Assembly: GCA_021810985.1 (NCBI GenBank)
Contig: JAJZQA010000038.1
Span: forward strand, 1 to 12,227
Length of the DNA: 12,227 bases
Source: Deltaproteobacteria bacterium
GTDB lineage: Bacteria > Desulfobacterota > Desulfuromonadia > Geobacterales > Geobacteraceae
Reading direction: 5' to 3'
Position numbers and translations under genes: made by a program. Each line of letters opens with the position of its first letter. Positions within the stretch are counted from its first letter, which is position 1. The notes under the pieces were generated by a model. That model was not told the DNA's origin. It saw only the letters and a program-made list of their open reading frames with translations, and made no database searches. Shown here one piece after another: positions 6,626 to 12,227 of the stretch.

Positions 6626-6654
6626 ATAGTATCGTGAAAGGCTGAAAAAATCAA
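6626..6654 (-). promoter_or_regulatory. Predicted sigma70 promoter of yacG-gltX
   Basis: On the minus strand, TTGATT (6654-6649), a 17-nt spacer and TACTAT (6631-6626). Both boxes match 4 of 6 consensus bases. The predicted transcript start is near 6619, giving a leader of about 164 nt. It is back to back with the aguA promoter, the two -35 boxes being 31 bp apart. Confidence 0.45.
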
Positions 6655-6685
6655 GCCTCGCCTCACGCCGGAAACAGTGCCCGCA

Positions 6686-6714
6686 TTGACGAACCGGGCA
6701 AATAGTGATATAGG
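6686..6714 (+). promoter_or_regulatory. Predicted aguA promoter with extended -10
   Basis: TTGACG (6686-6691), a 17-nt spacer and TATAGG (6709-6714), preceded by TGA at 6706-6708, which gives the TGn extended -10. The expected transcript start is 6721-6722, at the ATG of aguA, so the mRNA would be leaderless or nearly so. Confidence 0.5.
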
Positions 6715-6721
6715 CATGCCC

Positions 6722-7747
6722 ATGAAAAGAAGATTACCGGCCGAATGGGAAGAGCAGGACGGCGTACTGCTCGCCTGGCCCCATAAAGATAGCGACTGGC
6801 ACCCCGTCCTGCACGAGGTCGAACCGGTCTTCGTTGAGATCGCTACCAAGATCAGCCTTTACGAGCGCGTAGTGATCATTGCGCCGGACCAGGCTATGGT
6901 GCAGGACAAGCTCCGCCAGGCCGGAGCACGCATGGAGCGGGTCACGGTCCACGAAATCGCCTCCAACGATACCTGGATGCGGGATTTCGGCCCGCTCAGC
7001 GTTCTCGAGGATGGGAAACCGCTCCTGCTTGATTTTTTCTTTAATGGCTGGGGTCTCAAATTTGCCGCTGACCAGGATAACCAGGCAACCAGACGTCTCC
7101 ACCAGGCCGGAGCATTTGCCGCGACACCGCTCAAAACCGTCGGACTGGTCCTGGAAGGCGGCAGCATTGAAAGTGACGGAAAAGGCACGCTCCTGACCAC
7201 CGAAGAATGTCTGCTGGGGCCGAATCGCAACCCTCACCTGTCAAGGGAAGAGCTCGAAGCGGCATTGGCCGAAGAATTCGGCACCGACCACATTCTCTGG
7301 CTCGGCAGCGGCTTTCTGGCCGGAGACGACACTGACTCCCATATCGACACGCTGGCTCGACTTTGTCCTGGCAATACGCTACTCTATGTTTCGTGCCCCG
7401 ATGAAGGGGACCTTCACTTCAGCGCCCTGCGGCAGATGGCCACGGAGATCGCATCCTTCAGAACTACTGATGATCATCCCTACCGCCTGATTCCCCTGCC
7501 CTGGCCGTCTCCCCGCCATGATGAAGATGGGCAACGCCTTCCGGCCACCTATGCCAATTTCCTCATCATTAACGGGGCGGTCCTCGTTCCGACCTACCAG
7601 GACGAAAATGACGCTACCGCCCTCGCTGCTATCGCAGAAGCTTTCCCAGGCAGAGACATTATCGGTGTCGATTGCCTGCCGCTGATAGAGCAGCATGGAT
7701 CACTGCACTGCCTCACCATGCAGATCCCGAAAGGAGTTTTACCATGA
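6722..7747 (+). CDS. aguA: Agmatine deiminase
   Basis: The 341-residue enzyme belongs to the agmatine/peptidylarginine deiminase family. It hydrolyses agmatine to N-carbamoylputrescine and ammonia, the middle step of the arginine decarboxylase route to putrescine. Family motifs are intact: N-D-T-W-M-R-D (82-88), L-E-G-G-S (145-149), D-D-T-D-S-H-I-D-T (202-210, with catalytic His208) and the nucleophile Cys330 in G-S-L-H-C-L-T. The start at 6722 (M-K-R-R-L-P-A-E-W) matches the family N-terminus. An in-frame GTG at 6677 and an ATG at 6716 exist, but the GTG would lie upstream of the predicted promoter. Only AGG 8 nt upstream serves as ribosome-binding site, in keeping with a leaderless message. 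The stop overlaps the aguB start as ATGA, so the two are translationally coupled. Confidence 0.96.
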   Translation: MKRRLPAEWEEQDGVLLAWPHKDSDWHPVLHEVEPVFVEIATKISLYERVVIIAPDQAMVQDKLRQAGARMERVTVHEIASNDTWMRDFGPLSVLEDGKPLLLDFFFNGWGLKFAADQDNQATRRLHQAGAFAATPLKTVGLVLEGGSIESDGKGTLLTTEECLLGPNRNPHLSREELEAALAEEFGTDHILWLGSGFLAGDDTDSHIDTLARLCPGNTLLYVSCPDEGDLHFSALRQMATEIASFRTTDDHPYRLIPLPWPSPRHDEDGQRLPATYANFLIINGAVLVPTYQDENDATALAAIAEAFPGRDIIGVDCLPLIEQHGSLHCLTMQIPKGVLP

Positions 7748-8625
7748 ACAGCCTGAAAGTTGCTCTCGTGCAACAATCCTGCACCAGCGACACCTCGGGA
7801 AATCTGGCGAAAAGCATCGCAGCTATCCGGGAAGCCTCACGACTTGGAGCAAAGTTGGTTATCCTGCAGGAGCTTCATGTCGGCCTGTATTTCTGCCAGC
7901 ACGAAGACACCCGTTGCTTCGATCAGGCGGAACCGATCCCCGGTCCCTCGAGCAATCTGCTCGCCAGCGTTGCCCGCGAATGCGGGGTCGTCCTCGTTGC
8001 CTCGCTTTTCGAGCGCCGCGCCGCCGGTCTCTATCACAATACCGCAGTCGTCTTCGAGAAGGACGGAACGATTGCCGGAACCTACCGCAAGATGCATATC
8101 CCGGACGATCCCGGATTCTACGAAAAATTCTATTTCACGCCCGGCGACCTGGGCTTTTCCCCCATCGACACCTCGGTCGGCAGACTCGGCATTCTGGTCT
8201 GCTGGGACCAGTGGTTTCCCGAAGGCGCCCGCCTGATGGCTCTGGCCGGCGCGGAACTGCTGATATACCCGACCGCGATCGGCTGGGATCCGAACGACAC
8301 CCCTGAGGAACAGGAGCGTCAGCGGGACGCCTGGATCACTATCCAGCGCTCCCATGCCGTTGCCAACGGCATACCGGTCATCAGCGTCAACCGGGCCGGA
8401 TTTGAAGCCGCCGATGACTCCGGCAACGGCATCCTTTTCTGGGGCAGCAGCTTTGCCGCCGGCTGCCAGGGTGAAATTCTCTCCCAGGCCGGCACTGAAG
8501 GTGATCAGCTCTGCAACGTCGAATTAGATCTGGCACGCAGTGAAAATGTCCGGCGTATCTGGCCCTTTCTCCGGGACCGGCGCATCGATTCCTACCAGGA
8601 TCTGCTCAAACGCTATTGCCGGTAA
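7744..8625 (+). CDS. aguB: N-carbamoylputrescine amidase
   Basis: This 293-residue protein of the nitrilase superfamily hydrolyses N-carbamoylputrescine to putrescine, CO2 and ammonia, completing the step begun by AguA. The catalytic triad is Glu43 (L-Q-E-L-H), Lys116 (Y-R-K-M-H-I-P) and Cys153 (L-V-C-W-D-Q-W). The H-I-P-D-D-P-G-F-Y-E-K-F-Y-F segment (118-131) and the length are typical of AguB. The start is the ATG at 7744, with AGGAG 8 nt upstream and overlapping the aguA stop by 4 nt; the open frame extends 24 codons further into aguA but has no better signal. No arginine decarboxylase or spermidine synthase gene is in view. A small imperfect hairpin (8632-8651) follows, but no clear terminator. 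Confidence 0.96.
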   Translation: MNSLKVALVQQSCTSDTSGNLAKSIAAIREASRLGAKLVILQELHVGLYFCQHEDTRCFDQAEPIPGPSSNLLASVARECGVVLVASLFERRAAGLYHNTAVVFEKDGTIAGTYRKMHIPDDPGFYEKFYFTPGDLGFSPIDTSVGRLGILVCWDQWFPEGARLMALAGAELLIYPTAIGWDPNDTPEEQERQRDAWITIQRSHAVANGIPVISVNRAGFEAADDSGNGILFWGSSFAAGCQGEILSQAGTEGDQLCNVELDLARSENVRRIWPFLRDRRIDSYQDLLKRYCR

Positions 8626-8723
8626 CAGGGATGGCAATGTCTTTTCATGCCGCTTTCTGCCCATAACAGCATGATATCTGAGCATTCCTCACGGCGGAAC
8701 ACGCGATAAAACACCGTTTTCAC

Positions 8724-8742
8724 TGATTTTCTTGCAAAATCA
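8724..8742. promoter_or_regulatory. Inverted repeat over the serA -35 box
   Basis: TGATTTT (8724-8730) and AAAATCA (8736-8742) are perfectly complementary around the 5-nt centre CTTGC. The repeat covers the -35 box at 8732-8737. An operator for a regulator of serine synthesis is a plausible inference; I cannot name the regulator. Confidence 0.4.
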
Positions 8743-8760
8743 CCACAACGAAGCTATGAT
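8732..8760 (+). promoter_or_regulatory. Predicted sigma70 promoter of serA
   Basis: TTGCAA (8732-8737), a 17-nt spacer and TATGAT (8755-8760, 5 of 6 consensus). The predicted transcript start is near 8767, giving a leader of about 53 nt. The leader holds a hairpin CTAAAACC / GGTTTTGG (8773-8793, loop TCTTC, one G-T pair) between the start site and the ribosome-binding site at 8810-8814. Confidence 0.5.
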
Positions 8761-8819
8761 GTTTCACCTTTACTAAAACCTCTTCGGTTTTGGAACACTA
8801 CCCATGAAAAGGAGTGGAC

Positions 8820-10427
8820 ATGAAAGTAATCGTAACCGAACAGCTGGCACATGAGGGACTCTTGATCCTGGAAAAGGACCCACGCATACAGGTGGACGTC
8901 CGTCTTGGGCTCAGCAAAGAGGAACTGATCTCAGTCATTGGCGATTATGAAGCAATTGTTACCCGGAGCGCAACGAAAGTCGACCGGGATGTACTCGAAG
9001 CGGGCAAGAAGCTGAAGCTGGTAGCCCGCGCAGGCGTCGGCATCGACAGCGTCGATGTGAAGGTCGCAAGCGAAAAGGGCATTATTGTCCTCAACGCGCC
9101 CTTCGGCAACACCAACAGCGTGGCTGAACATACCCTGGCGTTGCTCCTTTCTCTCTGCAGGAATATCGCCAAAGCGGACGCAAGCCTCAAAAGGGGCGAA
9201 TGGAAACGTTCCGCATTGGTCGGTTCGGAACTCAAAGGCAAGGTAGCCGGGGTAATCGGACTGAGCAAGGTTGGCGGACGCGTTGTCACGAGGCTGCAGG
9301 CCTTCGAATGCGAGGTGATCGGCAGCGACCCCTATGTATCGGAGAAAAGGGCCAAGGATCTCGGCATCAGGCTTGTCTCCCTCGAAGAACTCATCAGGAC
9401 CGCGGACATCATTACCCTGCATATCCCGATGACCGAGGAAACCCGCAACCTGATCGGCGAAAAGGAAATCGGCCAGATGAAGGATGGCGTTATCCTCATC
9501 AACACTGCCCGTGGCGGGATCATCAACGACGAAGCTCTGCTCAATGCCCTCAATAGCGGCAAGCTCGGTGGCGCGGCCATCGATGTCTGGACCGAGGAGC
9601 CGCCGAAATCCGAGCTCCTGAAAAATATCATCGCCCACGAAAAGGTGCTCTCGATGCCCCACCTCGGCGCATCCACCAATGAAGCACAGATCAATGTCTC
9701 CGTGGATGTGTCTCGCGAAATTATCCGTTACCTTGATGAGCAGCCGCTGGAAAATGCCGTCAATATCCCCCGTTTCGACCTTACCCTCATGGAACAGATG
9801 CGCCCCTTCCTGCGCCTGGTCAACATCATGGGCGATTTCGTCGTACAACTGCTCGATACCAACATGAATAAGGTGACCTTCACCTACGAAGGGAACATTG
9901 CCGAATATTGCACCTCGCCCATCACCGTCTGCGGCCTGGCTGCTCTGCTCAACCGCAAGGTTGAGCAAGACGTGAATATGGTAAATGCCAACCTGGTCGC
10001 TGAAAACATGGGAATTGCGATAGAAGAAGTCAAGATTACCGAGACCGGCTCCTTCTCCAACATGGTTACCATCACCATTGAAGGGCCAAATGAAAAGAGG
10101 GTCATCTCCGGCACGCATTTCGAGGGCACACCGCGTATCGTCCGGCTACGCGACTATCAGGTCGATTTCACCCCGGAAGAACACATGCTGCTGCTCACCT
10201 ATGAAGACCGGCCCGGCATGATCGGCAAAATCGGCATGATCCTTGGTCAGCACGAAATCAACATTGCCGCTATGAGTCTTGGCAGACGGGAAAAGGAAGG
10301 AGAGGCCATGGTAATCCTCTCCCTGGATTCACCGGCCCCCTCAAACGTCGTCGAAGAAATTAAAGCGGCAACCGCGGCCACCTTCAGCAAAGCGCTGCAC
10401 ATGGTTACCGCACGCGAGTCCAAGTAA
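8820..10427 (+). CDS. serA: D-3-phosphoglycerate dehydrogenase
   Basis: The 535-residue enzyme oxidises 3-phosphoglycerate to 3-phosphohydroxypyruvate with NAD, the first step of serine synthesis. Order: substrate-binding part 1-98, Rossmann nucleotide domain about 99-285, substrate part again to about 316, an allosteric substrate-binding-like domain about 320-450, and a C-terminal ACT domain (457-530) that binds serine in relatives. Catalytic residues are Arg231 (T-A-R-G-G), Glu260 (W-T-E-E-P) and His281 (P-H-L-G-A-S). Asp170 after the second beta strand suits NAD rather than NADP. One oddity: the dinucleotide motif reads G147-L-S-K-V-G152, with Ser149 in place of the usual middle Gly. The ATG at 8820 is chosen because AGGAG ends 5 nt before it; an in-frame GTG at 8814 overlaps that site. 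It is transcribed alone from its own promoter, and feedback inhibition by serine is likely from the ACT domain. Confidence 0.96.
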   Translation: MKVIVTEQLAHEGLLILEKDPRIQVDVRLGLSKEELISVIGDYEAIVTRSATKVDRDVLEAGKKLKLVARAGVGIDSVDVKVASEKGIIVLNAPFGNTNSVAEHTLALLLSLCRNIAKADASLKRGEWKRSALVGSELKGKVAGVIGLSKVGGRVVTRLQAFECEVIGSDPYVSEKRAKDLGIRLVSLEELIRTADIITLHIPMTEETRNLIGEKEIGQMKDGVILINTARGGIINDEALLNALNSGKLGGAAIDVWTEEPPKSELLKNIIAHEKVLSMPHLGASTNEAQINVSVDVSREIIRYLDEQPLENAVNIPRFDLTLMEQMRPFLRLVNIMGDFVVQLLDTNMNKVTFTYEGNIAEYCTSPITVCGLAALLNRKVEQDVNMVNANLVAENMGIAIEEVKITETGSFSNMVTITIEGPNEKRVISGTHFEGTPRIVRLRDYQVDFTPEEHMLLLTYEDRPGMIGKIGMILGQHEINIAAMSLGRREKEGEAMVILSLDSPAPSNVVEEIKAATAATFSKALHMVTARESK

Positions 10428-10434
10428 TTCCTCT

Positions 10435-10469
10435 ATCGCTGGGAGCGGCACAGTGCCGCTCCCAGCGAT
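10435..10469. terminator. Very long perfect inverted repeat between serA and pncA
   Basis: Arms 10435-10451 and 10453-10469 (17 bp each) are perfect complements around a single A at 10452, giving a stable GC-rich stem beginning ATCGCTGGG. It starts 8 nt after the serA stop and ends 6 nt before the pncA stop. Its place between convergent genes suggests a bidirectional terminator, but no T run follows on either strand. Confidence 0.6.
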
Positions 10470-10474
10470 GCTTC

Positions 10475-11062
10475 TCACCTCGACAAACGTCCCAGACAGG
10501 CAACACCGGCGCCCGCCAGGACCATCTCCCGGATCGCCATCTCCGCATCCCCCGGCTGCAGGTCCACTCCCCGAACCGCGTCAATCAGCAGCGTAACGGA
10601 ATACCCAGATTTGAGCGCCTCCAAAACGGTATACTTTACACAATAATCGGTCGCAAGCCCGCCGATATAAATATGCTTGACGCCTCGCTCCGCAAGGGAT
10701 GCGGCAAAACTCAGCCCCCTTTCACAGACCGCTGCGAAAGAAGAAAATCCGTCTTCCGCCGGGTCCATCCCCTTGGAGATGACCACCACATCATCCGGAA
10801 GCTGCAGCGCCGGATGAAATCGCGCCCCCTCACTGTCCCGCACACAGTGAACCGGCCAGATACCGCCATGGGAGTTGAAATGGCTCGATTCCTCCGGATG
10901 CCAATCACGGGACGCAAAGATAGGCAGGCCCTTTTCCAGAAACATCTCGATATAGCGGTTCAACACCGGTACAACCTCATCTCCTCCCGGAACGGCAAGG
11001 GCTCCCCCGGAGCAGAAATCATTCTGCACATCTTCAATGAGCAAAGCCGAACCTCTATCCAT
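10475..11062 (-). CDS. pncA: Nicotinamidase
   Basis: The 195-residue isochorismatase-fold hydrolase deamidates nicotinamide to nicotinate for NAD salvage. The catalytic triad is Asp11 (I-E-D-V-Q-N-D-F), Lys97 (I-S-K-G) and Cys141 (A-T-D-Y-C-V). Metal ligands expected from the family are Asp53 and His55 in S-R-D-W-H-P and His72 in P-V-H-C. G-G-L-A-T-D-Y-C-V is diagnostic of PncA over other isochorismatase-like proteins. AAGGAGG lies 5 nt before the ATG, among the best ribosome-binding sites in the window. It follows pncB on the same strand with a 166-nt gap that holds a short ORF. pncB uses the nicotinate product, so an operon is likely. Its 3' end faces serA. Confidence 0.95.
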   Translation of the reverse strand: MDRGSALLIEDVQNDFCSGGALAVPGGDEVVPVLNRYIEMFLEKGLPIFASRDWHPEESSHFNSHGGIWPVHCVRDSEGARFHPALQLPDDVVVISKGMDPAEDGFSSFAAVCERGLSFAASLAERGVKHIYIGGLATDYCVKYTVLEALKSGYSVTLLIDAVRGVDLQPGDAEMAIREMVLAGAGVACLGRLSR

Positions 11063-11090
11063 TGCTGCCTCCTTCTAACCTCCCGTCCGA

Positions 11091-11210
11091 TTATTCCAAT
11101 TCCCTATCAAGGCCCTCTCTGTATTGACTCGTCTTCGGCTGATCAACGTACACTTCAGTACGCCTCGCCGCCTTGAGCTCTTCCTTGATCTGAAATTGGT
11201 AGTACATCAT
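11091..11210 (-). CDS. Short ORF between pncB and pncA
   Basis: A 39-codon ORF begins at ATG 11210 (second ATG 11207) and ends with TAA at 11091-11093. The product begins M-M-Y-Y-Q-F-Q-I-K-E-E-L and is charged and Tyr-rich, with no Cys, membrane segment or known motif that I recognise. It starts 18 nt after the pncB stop, in the same reading frame, and ends 28 nt before pncA. Its ribosome-binding site is poor: only GGAA directly before the first ATG. Translation by re-initiation after pncB is possible. Alternatives are a chance ORF or the remnant of a longer pncB C-terminus cut off by TGA at 11229-11231. Confidence 0.35.
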   Translation of the reverse strand: MMYYQFQIKEELKAARRTEVYVDQPKTSQYREGLDRELE

Positions 11211-11228
11211 TTCCGGAAGCGGGTCGCA

Positions 11229-12227
11229 TCAGCGATACCCCTTCCGCACCTCTTCGATCATGCGCAGCCGCAAGTCGTGAAGACCCGGGCTGAGATAGAC
11301 TCCGTAGGGCAGGACATCTTCAAAACGGCGAACTCCTTCAGGGAGCAGCCTGAGCTGAGCCTGACAGAGATCCGCCATTTCACTGAGGGACGGCGAAGGA
11401 TTCGTCACCATCCCGTCAGCCATCACAACCGAGCGAATCGGTTTCAGCACGGCAGACGCAGGAATGGGTACCGTGCCTTGCGGGTTCCTGGGATTATAAA
11501 CGAGATCACCCGCTGCCACGATTTCGTTTTCCCTGCAGATGATGTCCATCAGATAGATCCCGTTAGTGTCAATCGCGCGAAACAACTTCTTCCGGTCGGG
11601 GATCGTGCTCTTCGAAAAATCACTGGTGACCTTCAATTTCGGGTCACCTTTATGACGAACAAGTTTGTAGACGCCGCCCAGCGCCCCGCCACCCTCCCCC
11701 TGGCAGGTGGCGAGTCTGGTTCCGACGCCATAGAAATCGATCTGGCCGCCCTGTTCCCGGATGGAACGAATCACATACTCATCCAGTTCATTCGATGCCA
11801 GGATCTTGACCCCCGGGAACCCTGCTTCATCGAGCATTCGCCGCGTCTCGCGGCTCAGGAACGCCAAATCACCCGAATCAAGGCGGACTGCTCGCAGTTC
11901 ATGGCCCTTTTCACGCAATTCCCGCGCAACAATGATGGCATTGGGAATACCGCTCTTGAGCGTGTCGTAGGTATCCACCAGCAGGATCGAACTATCGGGA
12001 AAAACCTCCGCATAGGCCCGAAAGGATGAGAGTTCGTCCGGGAACGCCATGATCCAGCTGTGGGCATGCGTTCCCTTCACCGGAATCCCGAGGAGCTGCC
12101 CGGCCCGAACGTTGCTGGTACTGCGTGCCCCGCCGATATACGCCCCGCGAACCTCACTGAGCCCCCCGTCCGGACCCTGGGCCCTGCGCAGCCCGAACTC
12201 GACAACATCTTTGCCAGCGGCAACAGA
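11229..12227 (-). CDS. pncB: Nicotinate phosphoribosyltransferase, 5' end off the window
   Basis: The visible 332 residues are the C-terminal part of an enzyme that makes nicotinate mononucleotide from nicotinate and PRPP with ATP. The frame is open to the right edge, so the N-terminus is missing. Diagnostic segments are E-F-G-L-R-R-A-Q-G-P-D-G-G (visible residues 10-22), Y-I-G-G-A-R-S-T-S-N-V (30-40), G-T-H-A-H-S-W-I-M (52-60), L-V-D-T-Y-D-T (about 82-88) and V-R-L-D-S-G-D-L. The His in the H-S-W segment is in the region phosphorylated in characterised enzymes. The layout resembles the longer Bacillus type (about 490 residues) more than the E. coli type. An in-frame GTG at 12080 is internal to a conserved block and is not the start. 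The family normally ends near this stop. Together with pncA it completes nicotinamide to NaMN salvage. Confidence 0.95.
   Translation of the reverse strand, partial: SVAAGKDVVEFGLRRAQGPDGGLSEVRGAYIGGARSTSNVRAGQLLGIPVKGTHAHSWIMAFPDELSSFRAYAEVFPDSSILLVDTYDTLKSGIPNAIIVARELREKGHELRAVRLDSGDLAFLSRETRRMLDEAGFPGVKILASNELDEYVIRSIREQGGQIDFYGVGTRLATCQGEGGGALGGVYKLVRHKGDPKLKVTSDFSKSTIPDRKKLFRAIDTNGIYLMDIICRENEIVAAGDLVYNPRNPQGTVPIPASAVLKPIRSVVMADGMVTNPSPSLSEMADLCQAQLRLLPEGVRRFEDVLPYGVYLSPGLHDLRLRMIEEVRKGYR

Noticed and set aside
5564..6637. 357-codon open frame on the plus strand, across gltX and yacG
   Set aside because: It is antisense to two well-supported genes and its product is not protein-like. 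It is a shadow in GC-rich DNA.
8931..10118. 395-codon open frame on the minus strand, opposite serA
   Set aside because: It is wholly antisense to a clear serA and its sequence mirrors the codon pattern of that gene. No ribosome-binding site or recognisable domain was seen.
11124..12029. 301-codon open frame on the plus strand, opposite pncB
   Set aside because: It is antisense to conserved pncB motifs, has no credible start signal and matches no recognised family.

Overview
The window (12,227 bp, roughly 57% G+C by eye) reads as a housekeeping stretch of a chromosome from a Geobacter-like deltaproteobacterium (Desulfuromonadales). The assignment is an inference from protein style: a SerA of the 535-residue class, a DUF4911 protein ahead of TldD, a PocR/GAF/GGDEF signalling protein and REP-like palindromes between genes. 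No phage, transposase, CRISPR array, rRNA or tRNA is visible.

Layout. 1-293 is a non-coding leader with a perfect palindrome and two further hairpins ahead of a small exported glycine-zipper protein (294-686, +). Convergent to it is a minus-strand group: a DUF4911 protein overlapping tldD, then a sensory diguanylate cyclase-like protein (4562 down to 752). 4563-4780 carries two different palindromic REP/MITE-like elements. Next comes a minus-strand pair yacG-gltX (6455 down to 4781), with its own promoter and a terminator-like hairpin in the leader. Back to back with that promoter is a plus-strand pair aguA-aguB (6722-8625), coupled by an ATGA overlap, which converts agmatine to putrescine. 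serA (8820-10427, +) follows from its own promoter. It ends at a very long perfect inverted repeat, facing a minus-strand pncB-(small ORF)-pncA group for NAD salvage. pncB runs off the right edge.

Together the genes cover charging of tRNA-Glu and gyrase control (gltX, yacG), polyamine synthesis (aguAB), the first committed step of serine synthesis (serA), nicotinamide to NaMN salvage (pncA, pncB), peptide or modified-peptide proteolysis (tldD) and c-di-GMP-type signalling.

The points most worth a second look are: a GGERF active-site motif in the cyclase; a Ser in the dinucleotide-binding glycine motif of SerA; an uncatalogued 39-codon ORF in frame between pncB and pncA; a predicted leaderless aguA mRNA; palindromes sitting on the promoters of the first gene and of serA; an attenuator-like leader before yacG; and the two palindromic repeats between gltX and the DUF4911 gene. 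I do not see a multi-gene novel system.
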